Source of the DNA: CAZCZU01 sp964503475
GTDB taxonomy: Bacteria > Pseudomonadota > Zetaproteobacteria > Mariprofundales > Mariprofundaceae
Length of the DNA stretch: 60,862 nucleotides
Reading direction: 5' to 3'
Assembly (NCBI GenBank): GCA_964503475.1
Contig: CAZCZU010000012.1
Location: forward strand, 1 to 60,862
Shown: positions 1-8,404 of the stretch, piece after piece
Numbering within the stretch: the first letter of the stretch is position 1
Layout of the letters: each line of letters begins with the position of its first letter
Position numbers and translations under genes: made by a program
Notes under the pieces: generated by a model
Seen by the model: only the letters and a program-made list of their open reading frames with translations
Databases searched by the model: none
Told to the model about the DNA's origin: nothing

Positions 1-122
1 AGATTTAACGCCTGTGTTGCATCGACCGCTTGAACCGAAGGCCGTTCTAAGCCGGCCATATCGTTCACATCAAAAGTTAGTCGAACTAATCAGGACTTGC
101 CGGAATGGCAGTCCGGACGTGA

Positions 123-1184
123 TCAGAGACGGCTGGCGCGGTGACGGAGCAGATGATCGGCCAGCGTGAGAGCCAGCATCGCCTCGGCGATGGGTACGGC
201 ACGGATACCGACGCAGGGGTCGTGGCGACCCTTGGTGACGATCTCGGTCTCGTTGCCGTGGATATCGACGGTCGGACGCGGGGTCAGGATCGATGAGGTG
301 GGTTTCAGAGCCAGGCGGGCGCTAATCACGTCGCCATTGGAGATGCCGCCCAGCACGCCGCCGGCATGGTTGGACTGGAAACCATTCGAACGGATCGCAT
401 CGCCGAACTCGGAGCCCTTCGCCGTAATACAGGCAAAGCCGTCGCCGATCTCGACACCCTTCACCGCCTGGATACTCATCATCGCCTTGGCGATATCGGC
501 ATCGAGGCGATCGAAGACCGGCTCGCCCAGGCCGGGATCGACACCGGTCGCCTGCACGGTGAGACCGGCGCCGATGGAATCGCCCTGCTTGCGCAGCGCA
601 TCCATGAATACGGCCATCTCGGCAGCGGCCTCGGCATCGGGGCAGAAGAAGGGGTTGCGGTTGATCTCTTCGAGATCGAAACGGGAGACATCGGCACGGA
701 TCGGGCCGATCTGATCGACCCAGCCGGTGATACTGATATCGAAGGCGGCCAGCATCTTGCGGGCCACGGCACCGGCTGCCACGCGCACGGCTGTCTCGCG
801 GGCCGAGGAGCGGCCGCCACCACGGTAATCGCGGATGCCGTACTTCTCGTAGTAGGTGAGATCGGCATGCCCCGGGCGGAACTTGTCCTTGATCTCGGAG
901 TAATCCTTGCTGCGCTGATCGGTGTTGCGGATCAGCAGCCCGATCGGCGTGCCGGTGGTCTTGCCCTCGAACACGCCGGAGAGAATCTCCACCGCATCCG
1001 CCTCCTGGCGCTGGGTGGTGTACTTCGACTGGCCCGGCTTACGCCGATCCAGGTCGGGCTGGATATCGGCTTCGGAAAGCTCCACCCCTGCCGGGCATCC
1101 CTCAACGATGGCCACCAGTGCTGCGCCATGCGACTCGCCGGCCGTGGCGACACGGAAAATCTCACCGAAGGAGGAACCGGACAT
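123..1184 (-). CDS. aroC: Chorismate synthase
   Basis: Converts 5-enolpyruvylshikimate-3-phosphate to chorismate with reduced FMN, the last step of the shikimate pathway in the cytoplasm. The 353-residue length is normal. All three family signatures are visible: GESHG at 16-20, GGGRSSARET at 122-131 and RHDPC near 320. The gene starts 18 nt after the fabI stop, so the two are probably co-transcribed. The 122 bases after it contain a hairpin at about 92-117 and no gene I can name. The chorismate made here would feed the UbiC-like lyase at 53147-53728. Confidence 0.97.
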   Translation of the reverse strand: MSGSSFGEIFRVATAGESHGAALVAIVEGCPAGVELSEADIQPDLDRRKPGQSKYTTQRQEADAVEILSGVFEGKTTGTPIGLLIRNTDQRSKDYSEIKDKFRPGHADLTYYEKYGIRDYRGGGRSSARETAVRVAAGAVARKMLAAFDISITGWVDQIGPIRADVSRFDLEEINRNPFFCPDAEAAAEMAVFMDALRKQGDSIGAGLTVQATGVDPGLGEPVFDRLDADIAKAMMSIQAVKGVEIGDGFACITAKGSEFGDAIRSNGFQSNHAGGVLGGISNGDVISARLALKPTSSILTPRPTVDIHGNETEIVTKGRHDPCVGIRAVPIAEAMLALTLADHLLRHRASRL

Positions 1185-1202
1185 AAGGCGTCTATCCCCT
1201 GC

Positions 1203-1985
1203 TTACTCGATGCCCGGGTCGCCGGCACCGATGCTGAAGCCGCCATCGACATAATGCACTTCACCGGTGACACCGGCGGCCCAGTCGGAGAGCAGGTAGG
1301 CGGCGGAGTTGCCGACCTCCTCCTGGCTTACGTTGCGCTTGAGCATCGCGCCGCGGGCACTCTTGTCCATCAGCTTGCGGAAATCACCGACACCGGAGGC
1401 GGCCAGGGTACGGATCGGGCCGGCCGAAATGGCGTTGACGCGAATCCCTTCCGGGCCGAGATCCTGGGCCAGATAGCGGGTGGAGGCCTCAAGTGCGGCC
1501 TTGGCGACACCCATAACGTTGTAGTTCGGCACGGCGCGCACGGCACCGAGGTAGGACATGGTCAGCATCGAGCCGCCCGGATTCATGATTTTGGCCGCGC
1601 GCTGGGCACAGGCGATGAAGGAGTAGGCCGAGATATCGAGGGCGAGCTGAAAGTCGGCGCGCGTGGTATCGCGGAAGTTGCCTTTCAGGGCATCCTTGTT
1701 GGCGAAGGCGATCGAGTGGACCAGGAAATCGAGCTTGCCCCACTTGGCTTCGACCTTGGCAAAAAAGTCGTCGAGCTGGGCATCGTCACCGACATCGAGC
1801 GGCTCCAGCAGCGTTGCATCGACCGATTCGGCCAGCGGACGTACGCGCTTCTCCAGCGCCTCACCGAGAAAGTTAAAGCCGAGCTCCGCACCCTCGCGGT
1901 GGCAGGCCTGCGTCACGCCCCAGGCGATCGATTTGTCATTGGCGATACCGAGAATCAGGCCTTTTTTGCCTTCAAGAATACCCAC
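1203..1985 (-). CDS. fabI: Enoyl-[acyl-carrier-protein] reductase (NADH)
   Basis: Reduces trans-2-enoyl-ACP in the last step of each fatty-acid elongation round. It has the FabI form of the SDR fold: an N-terminal glycine-rich GIAND nucleotide site, and the catalytic pattern Tyr145, Tyr155, Lys162 (NYNVMGVAK). The frame is open to a TTG at 2000, but that codon lies within the ribosome-binding sequence AGGAGGG. I place the start at GTG 1985, five bases further on, giving MGILEGKKG, which lines up with the E. coli FabI N-terminus. At 260 residues the length is normal. Confidence 0.95.
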   Translation of the reverse strand: MGILEGKKGLILGIANDKSIAWGVTQACHREGAELGFNFLGEALEKRVRPLAESVDATLLEPLDVGDDAQLDDFFAKVEAKWGKLDFLVHSIAFANKDALKGNFRDTTRADFQLALDISAYSFIACAQRAAKIMNPGGSMLTMSYLGAVRAVPNYNVMGVAKAALEASTRYLAQDLGPEGIRVNAISAGPIRTLAASGVGDFRKLMDKSARGAMLKRNVSQEEVGNSAAYLLSDWAAGVTGEVHYVDGGFSIGAGDPGIE

Positions 1986-2033
1986 TGGCACCCTCCTCAA
2001 CGAAAGATGGGCGCGATGTTAGCAGCGCCTTTC

Positions 2034-3935
2034 TCAAAGCGCACGTAACCTGCGCCACAGAATACGGCGATTCCAGGCGGGGCTTACACCGTAGGCCTGC
2101 TGCTCCCACTCCTGCACCAGCTGCCGCCAGGCCGTGGCATCGACATGTTCCGGTACGGGCAGCGTACGCAGCGGCTGCCACGGCTGGCGCAAAATGCCCC
2201 GTCGTGCCAGCCAGCGATCGAGCAGCGCCTGCATGCCACGCACACGCCGGGGCGCACGCGAGAGCAGCGGCAGGCCACTCCGCCGGAGCCGCAGCAGGGC
2301 GAACAGGCCCACGGCACCCAGCATTAGCCACGGCAGGGCCTGCTTCAGCAGCTGCAGGAAGCGGGTAATCAGCTCGGTGCGCGCACTCTCCTCGAACTGC
2401 AGCACATAGCGATACCAGGCCAGCTTCACACTCTCCCACACCTCATCGAGCTGCGGGAAACGGACGCCCGACAGCTGCCAGCGCGAGGCGGGGGTCGGAT
2501 CGAATCGCTGCCAGCGCCCGTTGAGCCATGCCTCGACCCAGCTGTGGGCATGCTGCTGGCGCAGCAGCAGAAAACCGCCGGTCGCATTCCATTCGCCGGC
2601 GTAGTAACCGTTCACCACCCGGGCCGGGACCCCGAGCGAACGGGCCGCCAGGGCCAGGGTCGTGGCATAAAGTTCGCAATGACCACGCTTCAGGCGCAGA
2701 AACGATGCCAGGGGCGCCTGGTTATCGATCGGGGCATTGAGATCGTAGGTCCAGCCATGCAGCTCCGCATCCATGCGCTTCAGCGCCAGTTGCGGCGTGG
2801 CCGCCCCGCCTGCGATCTGCAGGGCCCAGTCGCGCACCGCAGCCGGCACGCTGCCGGCACTCTCCTCCGCCCGCATGGGTGGCCGCAGCCCCTCCGGCAT
2901 CGCATGCCGCCCCAGCTGCATCACGAGCCGCAAGCGCCGGGACGGAGCCCGGCGGAACATCAGGCTGCCGCCGTTATCCTGCAGCACCGGATAGGGGACA
3001 TCCTCGATCGTCTGCAGACCGTCCGGCACCATGATATAGCGATGGTCGGTCGCCTCGCGATAGACCGCCACCCGTATGCCCTTGCCATCCCGCAGCCGGA
3101 TATCGCTGCCGCGTGGCCAGGAGCGAATGGTGCGTTCACCGGCCCGGCGCCAGCCGTTTTTCACATAGACGCTCATTGGTGTCGCCCGCCAGTAGCGCCC
3201 CTGAACCGCGTGCCGGAAAGCCTCCGGGTCGGTGCCGGGGGCCGGCTCCACCCGCATCACCACCGTGGCATCGAGCTCACGCGCGAAGTCGCCCAGCTGC
3301 ACCTGATCGGAAAATCCGGTGGTCTCCATGCGCGGCTGGGTCGGCTTCAGACGCGATTCGGTGTCGAAACGGGGCAGCAGCACGAAGAGCAGCACGATCA
3401 CCACGCCCATCACGGCCATGACACGCCCTTCGCGCCGCGGTGGCGCGGCCGGAAGATCGCCGCCGGGCATATCCATGCCATAGAGACAGGCCGCCGCCCG
3501 CCACATGAACCAGACGAAGGCAGCTAGCGGCAGGGCATAAAGAACCGAATCGGTCAGTACGGCCGCACCGAGAATCAGGAACAGGCCGACCAGCATGCGA
3601 TGCAGATGATTACGCGGTGTAGCCGCCTCGATAGCGACGGCCAGAGCCAGGATCAGCAGAAAGTCGGTAAAGGCGACCACCAGCGCCCGTCCGAGCGCCA
3701 GCTCCAGCCCCACCCACAGGAAGCCGGCCCAGCCGATCATACTGGCCTGCAACTCCGTCAGGGCGAAGCCCGGCCCCCGCCAGAGACGCAGCACGGCCAG
3801 AGTCGTCACCAGCAACCAGTAGACGGGGCTGACGAAATCGGAAAAGGCGAGCGCTGCCACGCCGCACATCAGCACGGCCAGCGTCAGCCGTTCGGCCCGC
3901 TGCAGGGTGGCGCTTGTCGGCAGACGGGCGACCAT
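2034..3935 (-). CDS. Transglutaminase-like membrane protein (TgpA/DUF3488 family)
   Basis: A 633-residue inner-membrane protein. About five hydrophobic segments lie in residues 12-190. A periplasmic transglutaminase-like domain follows with triad Cys420 (RGHCELYA), His464 (HAHSWVE) and Asp479 (RFDPTP). One more membrane segment near 545-565 precedes a C-terminal DUF4129-like tail. The start is ATG 3935, whose first base is the last base of the DUF58 stop (TGATG), so translation is probably coupled. MoxR, DUF58 and TgpA-type proteins commonly occur together; the partners suggest envelope maturation or quality control, but the substrate is unknown. Confidence 0.88.
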   Translation of the reverse strand: MVARLPTSATLQRAERLTLAVLMCGVAALAFSDFVSPVYWLLVTTLAVLRLWRGPGFALTELQASMIGWAGFLWVGLELALGRALVVAFTDFLLILALAVAIEAATPRNHLHRMLVGLFLILGAAVLTDSVLYALPLAAFVWFMWRAAACLYGMDMPGGDLPAAPPRREGRVMAVMGVVIVLLFVLLPRFDTESRLKPTQPRMETTGFSDQVQLGDFARELDATVVMRVEPAPGTDPEAFRHAVQGRYWRATPMSVYVKNGWRRAGERTIRSWPRGSDIRLRDGKGIRVAVYREATDHRYIMVPDGLQTIEDVPYPVLQDNGGSLMFRRAPSRRLRLVMQLGRHAMPEGLRPPMRAEESAGSVPAAVRDWALQIAGGAATPQLALKRMDAELHGWTYDLNAPIDNQAPLASFLRLKRGHCELYATTLALAARSLGVPARVVNGYYAGEWNATGGFLLLRQQHAHSWVEAWLNGRWQRFDPTPASRWQLSGVRFPQLDEVWESVKLAWYRYVLQFEESARTELITRFLQLLKQALPWLMLGAVGLFALLRLRRSGLPLLSRAPRRVRGMQALLDRWLARRGILRQPWQPLRTLPVPEHVDATAWRQLVQEWEQQAYGVSPAWNRRILWRRLRAL

Positions 3936-4969
3936 CAGCCCTCCACCAGCGAAAGCAGGATACCGCCGTTGCCGGCCGGGCGGGCGGATTCCGGCTCTGC
4001 CGCCGCTATCGCCCGCATGGCGGCAAGGCATCCGCCCTCACTGCTGCAGTCAAACTGTTGCTGGCCGATGGTCAGCTGCGAATGGCGATCGCCGCTCTTC
4101 ATGCGGCTCTCCAGCCAGTACCAGGCCATGCCGAGCAGGCGCTCGAAGGCGGACTCGCCCTTACCCTCCGGCAGACGCAGATCGATGCGCAGGTGATGCT
4201 GGCCGATCTCATCCTCGGGCTGCATGAAGCGTTTGACCGTCCAGTCATTCATGTTGCTGGCCGCCTTGCGCCAGTGTACCCGGGCCAGGGCATCGCCCGG
4301 CACGTAGCTGCGCAGATCATGCCACTCATCGCCCTCCTGCCAGCGCATCGCATCACTCGACTGGCCGCGACTGTCCGCCCACGGCACCGGCTTCGGCATC
4401 ACCATCAATGAAGCCGCATCACGCCGCTGCTGCTCGAACTGCCAGATTCCCAGCGGCGCCGCCGTGCCCAGCTTTTGTGCCTCGAAGCGATAAAGCCCGC
4501 GCCCCGGCGCCAGCCAGCGCCCCTCCAGCTGCGATGCTTGCCCATCGCTGCGCCACTGCATCTGCACCGCATGCGCGCCCTGCCACTGCAGCTCGACCAG
4601 GGCCGGCATGCGCGCCGCAGCAGACAACGGCCGGTGCACCACCACCGGCGCCCCCGCCTCGGCCCAGGCGGGCAGGGCGTCGGCCATGACCGGCACATCA
4701 CGCAGGATGCCCATCCCCTGCCAGAAGGCGGCGGCCGCCAGGGCGGTGAGCATGGCGGCACAGAGGTAGAGCAGATTATTGGCGGAATAGAATGCGGCCC
4801 CCCAGACCCCGAACGTGGCCGCGATCAGCAGCACCCCGGGCCGGGTCACCCCCACCCGCCAGCCATGTGCCAGCGGCAGACGCAGACGAATCGCCGCATC
4901 GAGCAGCCGCAGCAGCCAGTGCGGCAGTCGTAGATCCGCGGGATCATAGGCCACGAAAGGAAACTCCAT
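3935..4969 (-). CDS. DUF58 domain-containing protein
   Basis: A 344-residue member of the DUF58 family that accompanies MoxR ATPases. Two hydrophobic segments near residues 45-85 should anchor it in the inner membrane. The hallmark region is near 220-245 (RSYVPGD, then VHWRKAA). It overlaps the transglutaminase gene by one base and is separated from moxR by the 600-bp hairpin array at 5012-5600. Ribosome binding before ATG 4969 is weak. I infer that it works with MoxR in envelope-protein assembly, as proposed for the family. Confidence 0.85.
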   Translation of the reverse strand: MEFPFVAYDPADLRLPHWLLRLLDAAIRLRLPLAHGWRVGVTRPGVLLIAATFGVWGAAFYSANNLLYLCAAMLTALAAAAFWQGMGILRDVPVMADALPAWAEAGAPVVVHRPLSAAARMPALVELQWQGAHAVQMQWRSDGQASQLEGRWLAPGRGLYRFEAQKLGTAAPLGIWQFEQQRRDAASLMVMPKPVPWADSRGQSSDAMRWQEGDEWHDLRSYVPGDALARVHWRKAASNMNDWTVKRFMQPEDEIGQHHLRIDLRLPEGKGESAFERLLGMAWYWLESRMKSGDRHSQLTIGQQQFDCSSEGGCLAAMRAIAAAEPESARPAGNGGILLSLVEG

Positions 4970-5011
4970 CAGCCATCACAAAACTCCCGAACATGAGAAG
5001 AAGCTTCAGCT

Positions 5012-5125
5012 CCGCCCATGGAGGGGCGGCGCAGCGCGGATAGCGCTGCGTGAGCCTTCCGGAAACCGCGTTTTCGGAAGGCGTTGCAAGCGAAATACAG
5101 GAAGTATTTCGCGCTCCACACAAGC
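5012..5125 (+). repeat. Four-hairpin intergenic repeat, copy A
   Basis: Four consecutive inverted repeats. M1 is CCGCCCATGGAGGGGCGG at 5012-5029. M2 pairs 5030-5037 with 5043-5050. M3 pairs 5054-5061 with 5075-5082 around GAAACCGCGTTTT. M4 at 5090-5112 has a 9-bp stem with loop AGGAA. It ends with gcgctccacacaagc. Copies B-E share the order and spacing. Spurious open frames cross the whole array on both strands and should not be called as genes. Confidence 0.85.
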
Positions 5126-5195
5126 CCCCTCATCCTCTGTCGCCATCGCAAACGCGGTTTGCAATGGCTCGCTGAAGCCACCCATCCATGGGTGG
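5090..5195 (-). repeat. Inverted partial repeat copy sharing M4 with copy A
   Basis: Read on the minus strand, the M1-type palindrome CCACCCATGGATGGGTGG (5178-5195) is followed by an M3-type hairpin (5142-5168) with the same internal AAACCGCGTTT core. The copy then runs into the M4 hairpin at 5090-5112 that also closes copy A. M2 is not clear. Two copies of opposite orientation thus appear fused at one M4 hairpin. The remaining bases, 5196-5241, show no further hairpin. Confidence 0.6.
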
Positions 5196-5241
5196 AAGGG
5201 TCGCCACAAAAATTTCCTGCGTTCAAATCAAAGCTCCCCCT

Positions 5242-5354
5242 CCGCCCATGGACGGGCGGCGGGCCGGCAATTTGCCGGTCCGTGAGTGTAGCAGGACATG
5301 CGCCTGCGTAGCGGCTCAAGCAAAATGCAGGAGGTATTTTGCGCATCAAACAAG
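5242..5354 (+). repeat. Four-hairpin intergenic repeat, copy B
   Basis: M1 CCGCCCATGGACGGGCGG lies at 5242-5259. M2 at 5261-5281 has a gggccggcaa/ttgccggtcc stem, unlike A. M3 at about 5288-5312 pairs gcagg with cctgc. M4 at 5320-5342 has loop AGGAG and one position that pairs only as G-U in plus-strand RNA. The tail is gcgcatcaaacaag. The layout matches copy A although M2 and M3 stems are different sequences. Confidence 0.82.
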
Positions 5355-5362
5355 CTCCCTCC

Positions 5363-5475
5363 CCGCCCATGGACGGGCGGCGCAGCGCGGGAGCGGTGCG
5401 TGAGCATTCCGGAAACCGCGTTTTCGGAATGCGTTGCAAGCGAAATACAGGAAGTATTTCGCGCTCCACACAAGC
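5363..5475 (+). repeat. Four-hairpin intergenic repeat, copy C
   Basis: M1 is at 5363-5380, M2 at 5381-5400 with one mismatch, M3 at 5404-5432 and M4 at 5440-5462 with loop AGGAA. It is nearly identical to copy A. The informative difference is in M3: gccttccg/cggaaggc in A is gcattccg/cggaatgc here, a C-G to A-T change on both arms. Confidence 0.83.
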
Positions 5476-5487
5476 CCCTCCCCCTCC

Positions 5488-5600
5488 CCGCCCATGGAGG
5501 GGCGGCGGGCCGGCCATTTGCCGGTCCGTGAGCGTAGCAGGACATGCGCCTGCGTAGCAGTTCAAGCAAAAGCAGGACGCCTTTTGCGCTCCACACAAAC
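5488..5600 (+). repeat. Four-hairpin intergenic repeat, copy D
   Basis: M1 lies at 5488-5505, M2 at 5507-5527, M3 at about 5532-5558 and M4 at 5566-5587 with an AGGA loop. M2 and M3 follow copy B, so the array alternates A, B, C, D as two alternating subtypes, suggesting duplication of a two-unit block. The tail gcgctccacacaaacc ends about 20 nt before the moxR stop. Confidence 0.82.
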
Positions 5601-5619
5601 CACGCATCTAACAAGTCCG

Positions 5620-6543
5620 TCAGGCGGGAACCGCCACCTGCGCCAGCAGCGCCTGCAAAGCGGCGGTGGCATCGCCCTCGGCCACCACGCGGTGGGCAAG
5701 ACAGGGAACCCACACCGCCTGCACATCGGCGGCGGCAACATACGCCTGATCATTCAGCCAGGCACGGGCCCGGGCGGCGAGCAGCAGATCGCGGCCGGCA
5801 CGCGGGCTGATGCCCTGCTTCAGCCATTCGCCATTGCGGCTCAGCTCCAACAGGCTCAGCACATAATCCATCAGCGAATCGGAAACCGGCATGGCATGCA
5901 CCGCCGCGCGTGCGGCCTGCACATCCTCCCAGCTGGCGACGGGCCGAAGCTCGGTCAGGCGTACTCGCCCGGCCCTGTCGAGCAGCACTTCGCGCTCCGC
6001 CTCGCGGTCGGGATAGCCTAGCCGGATACGCATGAAGAAGCGGTCCAGCTGCGATTCGGGCAGCGGGAAGGTGCCGAGATGCTCCAGCGGATTCTGGGTA
6101 GCCAATACGAAGAAGGGATCGGGCAACGGACGCGTCTCGCGCTCGATACTCACCTGCCGCTCGGCCATCGCCTCCAGCAGGGCCGACTGCGCCTTGGGTG
6201 TGGCGCGGTTGATCTCGTCGGCCAGTACGATGTGATGGAAAATCGGCCCCGGATGGAAGGTGAAGCGTTTCTCGCCCGGATCGAAAATCTCCACGCCGAC
6301 GATATCGGCCGGCAACAGGTCGGCCGTGAACTGGATACGGCCGAAATCGGTGGCCAGGCTCGCCGCCAGCCCCTGGGCCAGCGTCGTCTTGCCCACGCCC
6401 GGCACATCCTCGATCAGCAGGTGTCCGCCGCCCAGCAGACAGGTGAGCACCTCCCCGATCGCCTCCTGCTTGCCGGCCAGGGCCTGCAGCAGCTGCTCCG
6501 AAAGCTGGCGGATATGTTCGCGTGCAGTCTCTACTCCTGCCAT
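5620..6543 (-). CDS. MoxR-family AAA+ ATPase
   Basis: A 307-residue cytoplasmic AAA+ ATPase of the MoxR group, with Walker A GVGKT at 49-53 and Walker B IVLADE at 104-109. The family acts as a chaperone-like maturation factor, typically with DUF58 and transglutaminase partners, which are next downstream here beyond the repeat array. Its ATG lies inside the end of the metallopeptidase gene, overlapping by 13 nt, with GAGG at a suitable distance. No substrate can be named from the sequence. Confidence 0.92.
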   Translation of the reverse strand: MAGVETAREHIRQLSEQLLQALAGKQEAIGEVLTCLLGGGHLLIEDVPGVGKTTLAQGLAASLATDFGRIQFTADLLPADIVGVEIFDPGEKRFTFHPGPIFHHIVLADEINRATPKAQSALLEAMAERQVSIERETRPLPDPFFVLATQNPLEHLGTFPLPESQLDRFFMRIRLGYPDREAEREVLLDRAGRVRLTELRPVASWEDVQAARAAVHAMPVSDSLMDYVLSLLELSRNGEWLKQGISPRAGRDLLLAARARAWLNDQAYVAAADVQAVWVPCLAHRVVAEGDATAALQALLAQVAVPA

Positions 6544-6926
6544 TCGATCGCCTCCATCTCATCATCCGAGAAACCAAAATAGTGCCCGATCTCATGCACC
6601 AGCACATGCCGGATACAGTGGCGCAGCTCCTCGCCCTGCTCTTCACAGAAACGCAGGATCGGCATGCGATAAAGCTCGATAATATCGGGCGGCTGCCCGC
6701 CGTAGCTGGCACCGCGCTCCGGCAGCGGCCAGCCCTGGTAGAGGCCCAGCAGATCGAACGGGCTCTCCGCCGCCAGCGCCTGCATCACCTCATCCGAGGG
6801 AAACTCCTCGATCTGGATCGAGACATTATGGATCGCATCGAGAAAGGTGACCGGCAGCGAGGCCAGCTCCTCCTCGGCGATACGCTGGAATTCGTCGGCC
6901 TCTGCCTCACCAGGATTCGGTGGCAA
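6531..6926 (-). CDS. Small zincin-type metallopeptidase (metallopeptidase family)
   Basis: A 131-residue protein ending with the zinc motif HEIGHYFGFSDDE (HExxH plus a downstream acidic residue), typical of the small bacterial metallopeptidase family once called DUF1025. No ATG or GTG fits. I choose TTG 6926, seven bases after AAGGG and inside the last 20 nt of the rhodanese gene; the resulting N-terminus has the family length. The open frame runs further upstream but there only mirrors the rhodanese gene. It overlaps moxR by 13 nt. The substrate is unknown. Confidence 0.8.
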   Translation of the reverse strand: MPPNPGEAEADEFQRIAEEELASLPVTFLDAIHNVSIQIEEFPSDEVMQALAAESPFDLLGLYQGWPLPERGASYGGQPPDIIELYRMPILRFCEEQGEELRHCIRHVLVHEIGHYFGFSDDEMEAIEWQE

Positions 6927-7299
6927 TGTCGCGCCCTTCGCTGGCCCAGGCGACGAAACCGCCGGCCATCGAGACCACGTCGGTAAAGCCCATCTGCTGC
7001 AGCGTGTTGGCGGCCAGCAGACTGCGCACACCGCTGGCACAGTAGAGCACGACCGGCCGGCTGCGATCCTCCAGCTTCGGCTCGCGGTGCGGGAAATCGA
7101 GATCGGCTTTCGCCTCCAGCAGACCACGCGGCACATTGATCGCCCCCGGCAGATGCCCCTGCGCCACCTCGCCCGGCTCGCGCACGTCGAGCAGCAGCGG
7201 TGCACCTTCGGCACCCAGCATGCCGGCCACATCGGCGGTCGACACCTCTTTCACCTGTTGCCGCGCCTCGGCGGCGAAATCCATCAATGACTTGGCCAT
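6907..7299 (-). CDS. Rhodanese-like domain protein
   Basis: A single-domain rhodanese of 130 residues with the active-site loop CASGVRS, whose Cys would carry a persulfide and whose Arg binds the anion. LLLDVREPGE is the usual first half of the fold. No signal peptide is seen, so it is probably cytoplasmic and moves sulfane sulfur. It is the first gene of the run leading to the metallopeptidase and moxR. Its physiological acceptor is unknown. Confidence 0.9.
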   Translation of the reverse strand: MAKSLMDFAAEARQQVKEVSTADVAGMLGAEGAPLLLDVREPGEVAQGHLPGAINVPRGLLEAKADLDFPHREPKLEDRSRPVVLYCASGVRSLLAANTLQQMGFTDVVSMAGGFVAWASEGRDIATESW

Positions 7300-7414
7300 G
7301 AACCAACCTCCGTATCCAATCGACTGCCGCCATCAAGCCGGCGCAGTCATATCACGATTTGCTGATGTCAGCCTAGGAGGCTGCCCATGCGAAGGCAATC
7401 ATCACCCGTGAGGC

Positions 7415-8305
7415 TTACCCTGTCGGTGATGTCTCTTGCAACGTGGCGACCGCCTCGCGAAAGCTCGGATACTTCAGGGCCGGCAAAAGCTCCGCGTGCA
7501 GGCGGCGGTTGCTGATGCGCTTGTTGTCGCGAAAAAAATCGAGGGCCGTGGCAGACAGCTGCGCCTCACCCTCCGCAGGCGTCAGGATCACAGGCTTCGC
7601 TGCCCCGATCATGCCGGCCAGCTCGGTGACATATTCATCGTGCGGCAGCGGGCAATCGTCGGCCAGATTGACGATGCGTCCGGCGCGGGGCCTGGCCATC
7701 GCCGCCTGCAGTGCGGCCACGATATCGTCGACATGGATGCGGTTGGACCAGTGCGGCGGCTGCCAGCGCACGGCGCGATAGTCGCCACTCATCAGGCGGG
7801 CCAGGATATTGCGCTCCGGCCCGTAGATACCGGCGATGCGGAACACCTCGGCCGGCAATGCGCTTGCCAGCCACTCCTGCTCGGCCAGCAACCGCTGCTG
7901 GCCACGCGCACTGGATGGATCGCAGGGATGCTCCTCATCGACCCAGGCGCCGCCTGCATCGCCATACACACCAGTGGTGGAGAGATAACCCGCCCAGCGG
8001 AGATGCGGCAGGCGTGGCGCCAGATGCGGCAGCCATTCGCTCTGGCTGGCATGCATGCCATGCTCATCGCGGGTCAACGGAATGGAATCGAGGACGGCAT
8101 CCACGCTATCCAGCTGCGCCTCGGCAAGGCGATCGGGCGAGGCCACAACCACGGCCTCGATACCGAAGCCGCGCAGGGTCGATGCACGCGACTCGCTGCG
8201 GGTGGTGGCAAGCACATGGATGCCTGCATCCATGGCCCGGCGGGCCAGCCGGGTGCCGACATAGCCGCAACCGAGAATCAACAGCCTTTCGATGCTAGTG
8301 CTCAT
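7415..8305 (-). CDS. NAD-dependent epimerase/SDR-family protein (YeeZ-like)
   Basis: A 296-residue extended short-chain dehydrogenase with the N-terminal dinucleotide motif GCGYVGTRLA at 12-21 and a YLSTTGVYGD segment in the usual active-site strand. The canonical YxxxK is not evident, as in YeeZ-type relatives, so catalysis is uncertain. Its stop lies inside a hairpin at 7399-7431. The 115-bp gap to the rhodanese gene holds hairpins at 7322-7348 and 7369-7383, the latter with AGGA in its loop. The substrate is unknown. Confidence 0.8.
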   Translation of the reverse strand: MSTSIERLLILGCGYVGTRLARRAMDAGIHVLATTRSESRASTLRGFGIEAVVVASPDRLAEAQLDSVDAVLDSIPLTRDEHGMHASQSEWLPHLAPRLPHLRWAGYLSTTGVYGDAGGAWVDEEHPCDPSSARGQQRLLAEQEWLASALPAEVFRIAGIYGPERNILARLMSGDYRAVRWQPPHWSNRIHVDDIVAALQAAMARPRAGRIVNLADDCPLPHDEYVTELAGMIGAAKPVILTPAEGEAQLSATALDFFRDNKRISNRRLHAELLPALKYPSFREAVATLQETSPTG

Positions 8306-8404
8306 GGTTGCAGATTAGCACGTGGACGGGCAGCAAACACCATCGCCACAGGCAGGGTTTGCTATCTGCCGCCCAGGCCCGGCCATCAGGCGGGCAATGC
8401 GTGG

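Noticed and set aside
1..59. Minus-strand frame from ATG 59 running off the window edge (MAGLERPSVQAVD...)
   Set aside because: Only 19 codons are visible, with no ribosome site, so nothing can be concluded.
366..2048. 560-codon plus-strand frame opposite aroC and fabI
   Set aside because: It is the antisense shadow of two well-supported genes and has no recognisable domain.
4969..5713. Long open frames on both strands across the repeat array (for example a 212-codon frame on the minus strand)
   Set aside because: They repeat the same peptide phrases because they translate the hairpin repeats. They have no ribosome sites and match no domain.
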